The notes beneath the pieces are model-generated. The model was not told where the DNA came from. It made no database searches and saw only the letters and a program-made list of their open reading frames with translations. 64,000 bases of DNA from Lonicera japonica. Its lineage: Eukaryota; Streptophyta; Magnoliopsida; Dipsacales; Caprifoliaceae. The stretch is from NCBI GenBank assembly GCA_021464415.1, contig CM038467.1:28451248-28515247 (forward strand). The letters are read 5' to 3'. The first letter of the stretch is position 1. The number at the start of each line of letters is the position of its first letter. Shown here in pieces: positions 42,041 to 55,796 of this stretch. The position numbers were made by a program, and so were the translations under genes.

Positions 42041-45000
42041 ATGGCTATTGTGAGAGCCCAAGAAACCTCCTCTTCAACATTCATATACAATTATCAAGTG
42101 TTTTTGAGTTTCAGAGGTGAGGATACTCGAAAAACTTTTACCGATCATCTCTATACAGCATTGGTCCAAGCCGGACTTCGCACATTTAGAGACGATGATG
42201 AGATTGAGAGGGGAAAGGGGTTAAAGTTAGAATTGCGCAAAGCAATACAACAATCAAGGATTTCGATAATAGTCTTGTCAAGGAACTACACATCTTCAAA
42301 ATGGTGTCTAGATGAAGTTGCGATGATTCTTGAGTGGAGCAGGAGTAGTAGTGGGCATGAAGTTTTGCCGGTCTTCTATGATGTGGATCCATCCGATCTT
42401 AGGAATCGAAAAGGGAGCATCGGAGAATCATTTGCTAGATACGAAGAGGAACTAATCAACAGCAAAATTGATGATGAAAAAAAGAAAGAATTGACAGAAA
42501 AGCTACAACGCTGGAAGGTGGCACTTGAGGAAGTTGCAAATTTAACGGGGTTGGTCTTAAAGAATCAAGTTGGCGGGTAAGAATCCTTCCTCAAACTTCT
42601 CCTTGAATTTAAATTTAGAGATTAATTACTTAAAACTTGCTTCATTCTTTCCATACCTTTTACTTATATTTGAATTTTTATTTTTAGAAAGGAAGGAGTA
42701 AGTTTCCGTTTTACAATTTACAAATAACCAAGAAGAGAGGGATGCAATGCTTTTGACACGTCGGATAAAAAAAGGGGATAGGATTATTTAATCCTATCTA
42801 AACCTGATAAATAATACCACCTCCTAGGATAAGAGGCCTTCCTCATAGGATAAGAGGATTAGTGGGATAAACAATCCACCCTGTAATCCAATCCTGACCA
42901 ACACTAAACACAAGAAAGGATAATTTTATCCTGTCTCGTTCTCTTATCTTGCACGTCAAATATGACCTACGTCGTGGGTGATACTCATACGCATGTGGGC
43001 CTGGCCTTAGGATAATACATTTTCCAACTACAAAAATCTTTATTTATTTTTTTGTAAACCATTATAATTCTTGTACTGACATTTATTATATTAATTTTTA
43101 TTTTACTTCCATTAGGATTCTCAAATAAAACCCTATATATTAACATCTAAATACTAATAATAAATTATATTTATATAATTAGAATTCTTACAAAAATATC
43201 TTCTTCTTTTTTTGTAAACCAACGTACGTAATCTTCTACCCATAATTTAAAACTTTGGACCATAAACTCTTAATTTATTTAATTACTCTAGTGAACGTTA
43301 TGGTGTTGAGTTTGTGCACAAGTTAAATAATGGAACCACACAAGGTTACTTTACATTATTATTTTGATTATCTATCATTTCTATTATTGATATGTTATTA
43401 TATTATATATTATTATCATTTTTTTATAAAAGTGGGAATGATATTGGGTGTTTTACACTTTTATCAATTGGTTATAAATAAGTTGCACTCCCCTTTTAGT
43501 TGAAATCCTATTCTATTTGTTGTTTTGGTTAGAAGTATTTATTCTATTCAAAATACTACACAATTTGGTCTTTTCTATTGCACACTATTAATTTTTTTTG
43601 GTGGATTGGTTAAAAATAAATAATACTTTACATATTTTTTTGGATACAATATTCACTGATTGTAAATTGTACTCTCTTTCTCTGTTTTTATTTTTCAGTT
43701 AAAATCCTAACTAGTTATAAATCGCACTCTATTTTTTCAGTTAAAATTCTACTCTATTTTGTCTTTTCCCAAGAAACATTTATTCTACTCAAAATCCTAC
43801 TATATTTTTTTTGTTAATAACAAACTGTAAATTGAATTGGATTGGTGTGCTATAAATAGCACTCTGTTTTTACTTCAGATGCTGATAATAATTGTTCTTT
43901 GATTATCGCACTCTAATTTTATTTTAGGTTAAGAATAAATTTTTTTGGTGCACTCTATTTGTTTTGGTTAAAATATTAACACTTTATAAATTTTACTCTA
44001 TATTTTTTTTAAGTTAAAATCCTAACTAACTATAAACTGTACTATATTTTTTAGTTAAAATCCTACTATATTTTTTAGTTAATAATGAACCATGAGTTGA
44101 ATTGAATTGGTGTGCTATAAATAGGGCAGCCATTTGATCTTTTGTTTCAACTTTTGATGCTAATAATAATTTTTCTTCGAGTATTTTGCAATTAAATTTT
44201 TTTTGTTCATTATAAGGATAAGTTGTCTAACTTTAAACTTGTTAATCTTACTCCTATATATTGATGCATATACATTAGATAATTGAAATTCATATTTACT
44301 CCAAACAGTAAATTTGTTTATTTTAGTTTAAATTTACATGCCGATCAAGTTGCTCCAAATCCTTTGTCTAAATTTTGAATATGCTATACGTTCAAATAAT
44401 TTAATCAGTTTAGTAAATATTTATATGGAAACATAAAATCCAACATGAAATAAATAATAGATTATAAATACCATTCATGCAGAAATATAAAATTCCTCAA
44501 GAGAAAAAATAATAATAAATAAACGAAAATTTCACCTACTACACAAAAAAAAATTTAATATAATAGTACATGTGAGGCAATATATATCTATATATATATA
44601 TTATGATATATGTAATAGTAAAGTATTAACAAGCCCAATAACTAATTCAATATCATAGGATGAAGATCATATTAACGTAAAAGAATAATAACTAGAATAG
44701 TTTATAGGAATGTTATTCAACAAAACTTTAATTGACAGATCGAAATATGATCACATATTAATTAATATTTAAATTTAATACATATTCATCCCTTTTGCAA
44801 GAAAATAAACGTAACACTAAACGATGGATATTAGAATTCAAGAAAAAAAGGAATGTTGATAACACATACAAAAATAATATATACAATACATAATTAAATA
44901 ACTTTGAAAATACAAGTACTATCAACTAATAACAAATTTCGGCATTTTCATACACAGCAAAATCCATTAAAACATATCTAAATTATGAGGTATTCTAAAT

Positions 45001-48000
45001 ATAAATACGACATGCATTGTTTTTCATAGTCTTTGACGAACAAGTTTATGTTCGTTTTTTCTTTGAGTTCCCACATTATAATTGTCTTATGCATCAAGCT
45101 ATGTGAAATTAAACTTTAAAATGCAATATTTAATGTTACATGTAAAGTATAATGTACAATTAGCCAATACATTATTTGCTTTAGTAGAAACCGAAGGTGA
45201 TTTAACAACAATATTTTTCTAACTAAAATTCCATGTTAACATGATAAATTCTTGGGGAGAATAGAAATAAATTAAAAAGTATCAAAATGTTCCTAAGGCG
45301 AAATAATATTTACCACAATTTTTTCTCCAATTATTCATTATATACCCTAAATTGACATCAAATCATAACCTTTACGTCGAATTGTTTCAAATTCAAGTTT
45401 AAATCTTTTTGAAAAATAATTTAATTTGGATAAATTATTTAACATAGATGTAATTTTAATTATCTAATATATAAATTTATTTGTTGTTGCATAGTCTACA
45501 AGTTTACTAGTCGTTGTATAGTCACGTGCAATCCACATGCACTATGACTTGTATGCCTTTTTTCCTCTGAGAGTTAACATGACCATTCATTCTAATTGAT
45601 AAATGCATCAAACAATATAATAAGGACCCACAATAATTATTTATTAATTTTTTTAATGTATCCACTAATCAGAGTGTAAAGTCATCCACCATACTAATTT
45701 TTTTCTTTTAAATTTTTAATTTAGAAAATAATCTATTAATAAATCACAATAGTTTTGATATTCATATATTCTCTTAACTTATATTCCCAAGTGGTGACTC
45801 ATACTTAATATGAGTTTTTATGTTTTAATACGATGAATAACATATAACCTTAACTTATGTTTCCATCTAATGGCTTAGATTTAACATAAACTTTTATCTT
45901 TTAATCTAACGGTTCTCAAATAACTCAAAACATGTATTTCTCTCTGTCATTCACCAATTTATTACTTCTCTTCCTCTATTTATTTTTTACGTGAGATTAG
46001 AAAATCAATGTGATTATATTTAGGGGCAGAGGCCGGCAGGAATTTTTAATTTTTTTTTAGGTGGGGCACAAACAATTACACTCCCTTTGTCTTAGTTAAA
46101 AATCTCATTTCTTTCGAAATGTCTCAAATTATAAGTTTCATTGTTTTTTTAAACATGATCAATACTCCCTTCTCACGATAAATTTTTTTTTAGTTACAAC
46201 CATATATTGATTAAGTTTATATTAGTGTATTTCTTAAAACTATAAAAATAAAAATTGAACTATTAATTTGATACAAAGTAAGTAGTGTGCTATATATTTT
46301 TTTTCTTCAGAAATTGTTTCCCTAACGATTATCACTCAAACCATTTCACATGTTAATTATAGCAGGAAAAAAAATAAGTTTAGGAAGATATACATAGTTT
46401 ATAACATACTATTTTTTTGGAAAATTATATACTATCTTTAATCTATTTAAATTCTTACGCAAGGTAGTAGGTAGTTTTAAAAAGTGAGAAAATTAATGGC
46501 TAGTAAGAGGAGCAATTTATAGCATACCATCAAGTGAGAAGCTATTAAGATTAAAAAATAAATTGTAAATAAAATTGAAGGAGAAATCGACCATATACAG
46601 GTGCTTCTAGGGCTTATTTGGCACTAAAAAAATTGGTTGGGGTACTACACGCAGAGAATGTTTTTAGAGTATCGAGTCATAAATCACAAAGAAATTTTTT
46701 ATGTTCTCGACTGGTGGCTACGATTTATCGTCATTCATTTATCTTTTATCTTTTCATCTAACACCCTAGCTATAGGTGTGATGACATTCTAGTAATGTAA
46801 ATCATAGTTGTGGCTATATATATATATATTTCATTAGATTGTGAAAGTGTTTCAAAAATATCTAAGTTCTTTCTAGTTTTCATATTAAATAATTACTGAC
46901 TAATAAATCACAAGGATTTTGAATATATTTCAATGATAGAGGAATATTAATTATGAAGGGCTTGGCGGGGGTTTACGACAAAACCTTTGTGCGGGTTATG
47001 TTGGATTCAAGTTCACATAAATTTAACTTTCTTGTTCTAAACTAATCTCTATATATATATATATATATTATAAATATTTCTATAATGCTATATACAATGT
47101 TTACAATGGATATAGTAAACAACACGGGTTCGAGTTTTTTCAAAATAAAACCTACACTGGTTGGGTAGAATTCAAGCCGGCTAAATTTATAGATGGGTTA
47201 ATATATAATACATAATGAAACTATAATAAATTAACAATCTAACGTTTGTAATTAATTATTGTAATATACGTACATTTTTACTTAAATAATAGTGAGCTTT
47301 ATGTTTGTTTGCATTTAATACACATGTTAAGCTCTTGTTTTGAGGCACGGGCATTAATATTATTTTTTTATTAACAATTTTCATTTGGAATCTTAGGCTT
47401 GAAGCGAAGTTCATTCAAGAAATTGTTAAAGTGGTCAAACATAAGCTTGATCGTGCCATCTTATATGTTGGTCGCCACCTAGTTGGAATGCAATCCCAAG
47501 TCAAAAACATTGATTTGTGGGTACAAAATAGCTCATCAAGTGAAGACATACTTGTAATATGTGGTATGGGTGGGATAGGAAAGACCACAATTGCAAAATT
47601 TGTTTATAATTCGAATGCTCAAAGATTTGAGGGAAATTGCTTCCTTGGTTCAGTTGCAGAAAAGTCTCAACAATCCAATGGCATAGTTAACTTACAAGCA
47701 CAACTTCTTTCAAGTATTCAGAAGGAAAAGCGAAAAGAAATATCTGACGTTGACGAAGGTATCATTAAGATTAATGAAGCAATGAACTGTAAAAGGATTC
47801 TTGTTGTTATAGATAATGTTGATGAAGTGGAACAATTAGATGCATTACTTGGAAAGCGGGAGTTTCATCCGGGAAGTAAAATTATCATAACAACAAGGAA
47901 CAAGTCGTTACTAAAGGCTCATGAAGTTCATAGACTTCACACAGTTCAAGAGTTAGACTTCTACGAATCCTTGGAGCTCTTCTGTTGGCATGCCTTTGGG

Positions 48001-51000
48001 AAAAAGCATCCTGATGAAGGTTACAAGGAACAATCTGAAAGGGCAGTGTATCATTGTGGAGGGCTTCCTTTAGGTCACAAAATTTTGGGTTCTTCTTTAG
48101 CGGGAAAGAGTGCAAAAGTGTGGGTAAGTACATTGGAGAAATTAGAAGCAATTCCTGAAACCAAAATTCTAAATGTATTGAAAATAAGCTTTGATTCGTT
48201 GGAAGACAACCATGACAAAAACTTATTCTTGCATATTGCTTGTTTCTTTGTTGGACATAACAAAGACGAAACAATTACAATATTAGATGCGTGTGATTTC
48301 TTCACGGTGTGTGGAATTCAAAATCTTGTTGATAGATGTCTCATTTACATAGAAAATGACAAGAAGCTAGATACGGACAGCAAGCTGATGATGCATCAAT
48401 TGCTTCAAGATATGGGAAGGCAAATAATTGACCAAGAATCACCCAATGAGCCAGGGAGACGTAGTAGATTGTGGCGTCCTAAGGATTCATTTTTAGTTTT
48501 AAAACAAAAAAAGGTAAAAAAAATAGTTTTATTTATCTTGTGTATTTTTTTCCCTTCTTGCATTGTCATTAGTTATCTAATGCTCTTTATTTAATCTTTT
48601 ATCCTTTTTCTTTGTATATTAGGGTACAAAAACAATTGAAGGTCTCATGCTTGACATGCAAATGTACAAGGATGATGCTTTTAATGTTAAAAATGGGGTA
48701 AATGATGAATTTTGGGACACGTTTTTGCCATCATATGAAAGTAATTCATTCAGGAGACGCTATTTCAACTTTTTCTCTTCAAAACCATTACGTGAAGTAG
48801 ACTTCAACTATGATGATTTTACAAGGATGGACAAACTAAGAATTCTAAAGCTTAATTATGCAAACGTGAGTGGATGTGGTGAGAATCTTCCTAAAGGTTT
48901 AAGATGGTTGTGTTGGCACGGGTTTTGTTTAAAATCTATACCTTCTGACTTACCTTTGGGAAATCTTGTGTCTCTTGACATGAGTTACAGTAAATTGGAA
49001 CATGTTTGGGCCGCAAACAAGGTATTTATTACTAGCCAACTACGTTTGTCCTATAGTATTTGTATCCACGTCCATTATTTATGCATTGATAGTTTTTCTT
49101 GGTATTAACAGGTTCTTTTATCATTGAAGATCCTTAATCTCAGTCATTCTCAAAGGCTTATCAAAACACCTAATTTCAGAGGACTCAAAAATCTTGAGAA
49201 ATTGATTTTGAAAGGTTGTGTAAGTTTGGTTAAGGTTTGTGATACCATTGGAAACCTAGAGAGGCTTGCTTTACTTAATTTAGAAAATTGCAGAAGTGTA
49301 AGGAAGTTTCCAAACATTGGCACACTAAAATCTCTTCAAACATTAGTTCTTGATGGCTGCTCAATTACTATCGTTCAATCATTGAAAGAGGTTAACACTA
49401 ATGGAGCAACTGTAAACCCATTATCCTCTACCTGTGGAGATCATGTCAAACTGTGGCATACATTGTTTCAACCATGGTTGTTAAAACCAATATTGAGAGA
49501 CCCACAAACTATATGTGTTTCTTTGCCACACTCTTTAGTAAGCCTCAGTCTTCAAGATTGTAACCTATCGGATGATGATTTTCCTGTGGATTTTAGTAAC
49601 CTATCCTCGTTGAAAACATTAGATCTAAGCTGCAATCCTTTTCTTAACCTGCCACAATGCATTGGTAGTCTTCGTAAGCTTAAACATCTAAACTTAAATT
49701 CATGTAAAGACCTCCATTCAATTTCAGGCTTGCTGAAGGTAATTGTTTTAGAAGTGGGTGAGTGTAGATCATTGGAAAATGTAACATATCAGCTAGCTTC
49801 AACCAGATCTTATATCCATTTAGATGGTTCTCGAAAACTAAGAGAGATTCAAGGTATCTTCAAGCTTGAACCCATAGAAAAGGTTAGCAAGAAAACACTC
49901 GATAATGTTGGCTTAGGCAGCATGGAATCAATTAGAAACCTTCACTTGAGCTTTACAAATAATAACACTTTATCTCGCTCCAAGGTTCCAATTGAGGAAA
50001 ATACCCGTCAGGTGCTCTCTCTCTCTCTATACACACATATTGCGATTGTATTTCTTGATTGTATAATTGATAATCCATAAAATAAATTAACTAATCAATT
50101 ATGGTTCATCATGTAGGGATTATATGAATTTGGTATATTCAGCACATTTCTTCGACGGGGAGAGATTCCAAGTTGGTGTGTTGATAAAAATGATAATAAG
50201 CATTCGTCATCATCACTATCATTTATTGTCCCTTCACATCCTAGTTTTAGGATTCGAGGATTGAACGTGTACTCTATATACACACTCTCTATAAATAGAG
50301 AAATGGGACGGCATTTTATATTATTTACTAAGATTAATAATAAGACCAAAGATCTCAAGTGGATATACTCCCCCCTGTATATAACAGTTCCAGAAAAGGA
50401 GAATGAAGAAGAAGAGTTGGTTTGGTTAAGCCATTGGAAGTTTGGGGATCATTTGGCAAGTGGTGATGATGTTGATGTTTTGGTATTTGGTGGTGAGGGT
50501 TTAGAGGTGAAAGAGTTCGGTATCAACTTTGTATGGGGTGAAGAAGAAGAAGAAGAAGAAGAAAAAGAAGAGGTCAAACCAAACACGAGAGAAGTCATTG
50601 GTGGAGATTTGTTAGCCTATGAGTTTATGAGCACACGAGCTTTCTTATTCTCCAATCGTTATATACATGCCTTTGTTTTACCCGGATATACAAGAACGAG
50701 TTGGTTTCGAGAAATAATCGAGGATCACGTAACAGTTGAAGGTACGTGTCTTATAAGCTTTCAAATGAACTTAACTTTCAAAATGAATTCAATGGCCTTG
50801 TAGCACATTCGTATTGTTGATTGGCATTATAGTTCAATTCTCATCAATGCAATTAAAAAAAATATCAAAAAGACTTACTATTTCACGTATATACAGTTCT
50901 ATTTCTTAGTTTAAAAGTTAAAATTTGATTTGAACTGATAGTTTTGTGAAGCTCTTAAATTGGCACATATATATATATTTGTTTTCGGTTTAATTATAAG

Positions 51001-51099
51001 AATAAACTAACTGTGGCGAAAAGATTAATTTTGTTGTCTTATATATTTGTAGATTTTAAAAGATGGATGAATGACCCGGGCCGATTGACGAATTTCTGA
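42041..51099 (+). CDS. TIR-NBS-LRR (TNL) disease-resistance-type protein
   Basis: Predicted exons: 42041-42576, 47397-48513, 48623-49021, 49112-50011, 50117-50741 and probably 51053-51099; all introns are GT-AG and phases agree, giving about 1207 codons. If the last intron is not removed the protein ends at 50803 instead. Domains in order: TIR (about 18-178) with FLSFRGEDTR and a likely NADase glutamate at 92 (WCLDEV); NB-ARC with P-loop GMGGIGKTT at 235-243, kinase-2 VVIDNVD about 315-321, GLPLG at 401-405, MHQ at 511-513; LRRs in exons 3-4; C-JID post-LRR domain in exon 5 (IFSTFLRRGEIPSW, KEFGINFVWGEE) with a poly-glutamate tract. TNLs are intracellular immune receptors that detect pathogen effectors; TIR NAD-cleaving activity signals through EDS1. 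No break was seen, so the gene may be intact. The ligand cannot be told. Confidence 0.88.
42577..47396 (+). other. 4.8-kb first intron of the TNL gene
   Basis: Donor GTAAG at 42577, acceptor CTTAG ending 47396. It joins the TIR exon to the NB-ARC exon in phase. Very AT-rich. Contents: a possible MITE remnant at about 42770-42950 (GGATAGGATTATTTAATCCTATC words); a direct duplication of about 135 bp (43790-43925 and 44057-44195, sharing TTGAATTGG...GTGTGCTATAAATAG); a Stowaway-like half at about 46078-46200 (CACTCCCTTTG). No ORF of note. Confidence 0.8.
50539..50572. repeat. GAA microsatellite in the TNL last large exon
   Basis: GAAGAAGAA repeated, with one AAA unit, encodes an acidic glutamate run just after FVWGEE. 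Length change in multiples of three alters only the acidic loop; other changes would truncate the C-JID, as appears to have happened at a similar GAA tract in the remnant at 14166-14195. Confidence 0.9.
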
Positions 51100-52439
51100 T
51101 GTGGCGGATTGAACTAATGCAAAATCTTAGAGCAACATTTTTTGACCTAAGGACTTGCTTGATTTGCTCCTGTAAGTACAGTTTACGTAGTTTCAAAAAA
51201 TAGTGAAAAATGATTTTAGTCTTTTAAAAAAAATAAGTAGATGAAACAAATATGTTTATTTTAATTATAAAATTATTTACAACTAAACTGCATACAAAAA
51301 AATTATAAGGTTGTAAATAAATAGAACAATATTGATTTGAATTTAAAAAACTAAATTGAGCGCCCTATGTCATATTTCAATCAACCAAACCAATATCAAA
51401 TTAACTATCCCAAGCAAAAATATAAATCCCAAATCAAACTTTCATAAGCAATCACAAATAATAAATCTCTCCTTACAAGTTATGATCGAGTTGCTTCAAT
51501 CCATTAGTCCCTTTTCTTAATTATTATGAGCTCTTTAGGACTTTCAAAACATATAGAGGTCCACTAGGCTGTGGACTGGTAGCTAGGGGCCCGTGAGCTA
51601 GGAGGTCCTACTGAGTCCAGCCTCAAGTCCATCCCTGGTGTTGAGACTACAAATCCATATTCAGGAATTAGATCCTCTCAATATAATATATAAAAATAAG
51701 TGGCTACTCTATTTATAGTCAACTAGCTTTGGGTTGAATGCTCTGAACTCTAATATGGTATTAGAGGGAATGTTATCATGTGAGGGGTGTATGTTGAGAT
51801 TATAAATTTCACCGTGTCAAATTAGTATATAAGAATAAACACACAATGGCTATGGTGTTAGGGGGGGGGGGGACAATGGGTTGTTGGATACATTAGCTTC
51901 ACGACACTTTTTTCATTCACAAGTTGTGGATAACTAAATAAGGACATTGTTTTTTGTTTGCCTAAAATCTCCTTCATATAAAATAGTCCATGTGTTAGGC
52001 TAAAAATTACGACACATGTGAGGAGTACGGAAAAAGGAAGTGTGCAATTCACAAAATTTGATTGTGTGTTGTGGAATATAAATCCCTATAAGGTAAAAGT
52101 AACATTAGGAAATGAGATCCTCCCAATAAAGAAATCAGTATATAAGAATAAGGGAACCCCACCCCCTCCTCTTCTCGTGACCTATCCATTATTTATATAT
52201 TAGGTGAAAATGTTCCAAGGAGTTTTGTGTAAGATATAACACACCAGGCTTATTTTTTTATTTATGGTAATATTCTTCGTCCTTCGATATTTCCAAAATT
52301 ATAGTCATGATAAATGATAAAGGAAGAAAACTATTTATATATGCTTACAAAAGAGAAGAAGGACACTTCATTTTCAAAATAAAGACACTTTTTTCATACA
52401 AACACACATATATAAATGCCACTTTAATAGCCCACTTGT
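51100..52439. other. intergenic DNA downstream of the TNL
   Basis: AT-rich. An 11-13 bp G run lies at about 51860-51872. Small ORFs lack recognisable products. Confidence 0.4.
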
Positions 52440-52705
52440 TTTTTAGGAACAGGTTTTTCGGTCATGGAAGATCCATAATATCTGTCATTCTCTAGACTTG
52501 CCGGAACACCCAACTTATTAGGTCTCCCCAATCATGAAAAGTTGATCTTCAAAGGTTGGGTACATAAGACTCAATGGGCCATTTGTGAATCCCTTGGAAG
52601 CCCTGAGGTACTTACCCTACTGAATCTTGAAGACTGCAAAGATCTGAGGATGTTACAAGCATTGGCACACTCAAATGTTTTGAAACATTAATATATTTGG
52701 ATTGC
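52440..52705 (+). pseudogene. TNL LRR fragment
   Basis: This lines up with the start of TNL exon 4 (49112-49360): an intron-end-like AGGAACAGGTTTTT, then DNA matching the LRR words for LSHS, KTPN, ENLEK, LALLNLENC. Matching DNA phrases include CTACTGAATCTTGAAGACTG and CACTCAAATG. Several frame breaks. About 1.4 kb downstream of the intact gene, in the same orientation. Confidence 0.75.
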
Positions 52706-52749
52706 CCTAATATACCAGTGAATGAGTTTCTAGTGTTTCATGCTGATAG

Positions 52750-54580
52750 GGTTGCGCCCCATAGTTAATTGATTTAAGAAATATTTTGCTTACTCCATTG
52801 AATACGAAGGCATCTCTTCATTTAGCTCTTATTGCTTCCTTATTCCTGTTTTATTTTTAAAGGAAATGTCTAGTCTCTTTCTTTTACTACAAATAACTAA
52901 TAAATCCTTCCCATCCCAGGTGAAACTCGAACTCGGGATCTCCCATAATCGGGTTGGCACATTTACTACTAGACTAACCCACTCGCTCGTTTACTGTTTA
53001 GTTTAGCATTGAATATAGGAAAAAATTAGGGGCCAGTCCCTGTTCTTGAACATTTTTATGATGCAGTCCCTGTTATTTTTCTTTTCAACTTGAGGTCCTT
53101 GGCTTTTCATATTGTCTCTGGCGAGAAATCATAGGTACCATATCTATGGTCAAGAAATTCTAGATACTCACGTAGTGTGTCTGTGTATCTGAGTACTCTC
53201 GAGAGGCAAGTACTGTACATGAGAGCCACAAGCTTTAAAAAAAAATATGTGGACCGGATCATAAAATTTTGCTTACGTACCTAATTGATCCTTCAAGAGA
53301 GTAACCAAAACAAAAATGCATTAAAGGTTAATTTAGTTTGTTATTATTATTATTATTATTAATGTAGGAATAAATTAACTGTTCTGACATAATTATAACT
53401 GCTGATTTAAGCAATGTTAGCAAAGAGAAGCCAGGATTAATGCTGCGGCCATCAGTTGATCTTCTTCTTCATACAAGGGTTTTTTCCAAGGAAACATGTA
53501 AATACGAAAACTCAGCCTATATATATTCCATTTTCGCAATTCTAAGTTTCTAAGAATTATATATCACAGCAGCACAGCCAGCACTTTGGTGATTATTAAC
53601 TAATTTCTCTTCCTCATACATTAACCAATTCTTCATTTCAGGACCCAAAGTAAAATGCTAACACTAAGTCTCATCTTTTTATTAGTAACTGCGGGCAGAA
53701 TAAGCTGGTAAACATTTTGGCATTCTTTGGCCTTAATGCGCAGGATGGAAAATTGCACTGCCGATCCTGTATATATATATAATGTTCCCTTGCTCATAGG
53801 TGAACATATACACGCTTTTCCTCTGTTTTTTCTATTATACATTTCAGGGCTATAATACTATCTCTCCACAACACGAAAGAAACAACATATATAAACATAC
53901 CATATATAGATCTCTAGAGATTCTAGAGAGGACAACTCCCATTTCTAACAAGAAAAATAGGACCTCAACACCAAAGAAAACGATACACACACATATATAT
54001 ATATACATCTCTAGATATTCTAGAGAGGACAACCCCCACTTAATTAAGAAGAAAAATGGATGAATTATTAAAGAAATTTAGTGGTCATGAACTCTAAAAT
54101 GAGTTTATCATCTCCACTAAATTTCATTAAATGAATTTAATTTAAAAATGGATGTAATGAAAATAAGGGCACTCCTTTTGATTGACCTAAACGACCCTCC
54201 CTTTATTTTTCTTAAAAAGAAAAAAGAATAAAAGTGACCTAAACTATGTTCCCTTTATTTTTCATTTGAAGAAAGAGAATAAATTTAATCACCACTGCCA
54301 CCCACGGCTGCCCCACACTTGACCTCTAGCTACCAGTCATCAGCAACCTAGCTTACTATAAAGGTTGCGAGTACCTGGTGGTGGGCGGTTGCAGTTAAGA
54401 CCTAGCAACCACCACAGGTGAGAAGCAAACAACAAGGTTTAATAAAGGTATAATTGACCTTTACACAAAAAATGGGAGTGTCCTTGTAATCCAGATAAAC
54501 ACTGAAAAATTTCCCTTGTGGACTGTGGTTAAAACGAATTGTAAAGAAATCTTGCCATGTGTTAGGTTAGAGTAAGGTGT
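52750..54580. other. intergenic DNA with short repeats
   Basis: A (TTA)n tract lies at about 53341-53360. A direct repeat of about 75 bp (CATATATAGATCTCTAGAGATTCTAGAGAGGACAAC type, quoted here only by its core TCTAGAGAGGACAAC) occurs at about 53895-53960 and 53998-54060. No gene recognised. Confidence 0.5.
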
Positions 54581-54589
54581 CTATGCGAT

Positions 54590-55790
54590 TGAAACGATTT
54601 TGTAAGAAGCCTTGTCATTCATTTTGTCATTTTGATTTTGATGGTTAATTTTTATTATATTCTTCTCTTTGCAGGGACCTCTGTTTTGCTATTTGGGATG
54701 TTGCATTGTGTCACGGACCGGAAGATTTTGACCTCGTGCGGCGCCCAAACCCTAACTCAAAAGGCTGGGCAAGCTTGACTCAAGTGGCAACACGCAGCAA
54801 AACAAACACTAAAGGCTTTAAACATCAAGTGATGGCATGTACTTGAACATATATAGATTGCATTATTACAGCAGATAGCACCACATTGCATTATCCCTCG
54901 GTGTCAAGCCCCTCTTGCACTAGGGAAAAATATCAGCTCGTGACATTCTCCCCCACTCAAATTCGCAACGCCCTCGTTGTAAGCTCTGATGATGTTGCAC
55001 CCACACAATACTCACATCACCTCCCCAGGGGTATCCTCAACCCAAGGGCTACTTCCATCACTTCACCCACGTGATGTTTTCTTACTTACCGACACAGTCA
55101 CATCATTGCCTTCCACCGTTAATCAATATGCTCTGTGATACACTGACATCCAAAAGCCAGCATTTCAATTCCTCGCATTGGTGCTGTTGACGCAAACTTC
55201 TTAAGATCTCCTCAACATGCCTACAATTTAGAACAAGCAAATCCCCATGCTTCCCGAGCTCTAAGCAGTTATCCCCACAACTCCCAGAAGCCCTTGCGTC
55301 TTGCAAGTCAGCCCTGCTTAGCATGGACCAAGGTTCGCTCTAATACCATTTGTCACGGGGCTGGGAGATTCCGACCCCATGCGGCGCCCAAACACTAACT
55401 CGATGAGCTAGGCAAGCCTGCTCAAACGGCAACATGCAACAGAACAAACGATAGAGGCTTCAAATATCAAGTGCTAGCATGTATCTAAACACATATAGAT
55501 CGCATTAGTATCGTACGTAGATAGCACTACATCGCATTGTCCCTTGGTGTCAAGCCCCTCTTGCACTAAGGGAAAATATTAGCCCATGAAACATTGCCTT
55601 GATGCTTAAGTTTATCTTTTTAGTGTTGTTATTTGACTGCGAAGAATGTAATGAGGTGAAGTTTTTTTAGTTATAAATCATTGGACTCGATGCATATATA
55701 TTTTTTAAAATGGGACTGATATTATTGGCATAAATGTGATGCCTCCTTAACCGAGGATGACTTTTTCTGACATTTTCTTTTTGTTCTAAT
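54590..55790. repeat. third copy of dispersed repeat A, interrupted by a TRIM
   Basis: Left part (about 54590-54708) and right part (about 55592-55790) together follow the order of A' at 11903-12250: CTTTGCAGG..ACCTCTGTT, TATTTGGG, GATGCT.AAG, TTTATC, TTATTTGACTGC, GGCATAAATGTGATGCC. It is clearly diverged from the A/A' pair. The TRIM at 54709-55591 sits in the middle. Confidence 0.7.
54709..55591 (-). mobile_element. TRIM (terminal-repeat retrotransposon in miniature), 883 bp
   Basis: LTRs of about 240 bp: 54709-54945 and 55351-55591, both starting TGTCACGG on the + strand, the left ending CGTGACA. The target duplication CATTG is perfect (54704-54708, 55592-55596). On the minus strand ATGGTATTAGAGC abuts the right LTR at about 55336-55350, an initiator-tRNA primer site with one mismatch, and GAGTGGGGGAGAA abuts the left LTR at 54946-54958 as polypurine tract. 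The interior of about 400 bp has no retroviral genes, so it must be moved by another element's proteins. ORFs at 54886-55324 are not genes. Confidence 0.88.
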
Positions 55791-55796
55791 GATATT

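Noticed and set aside
47885..48305. Minus-strand ORFs opposite the NB-ARC exon
   Set aside because: Shadows of the conserved NB-ARC coding sequence.
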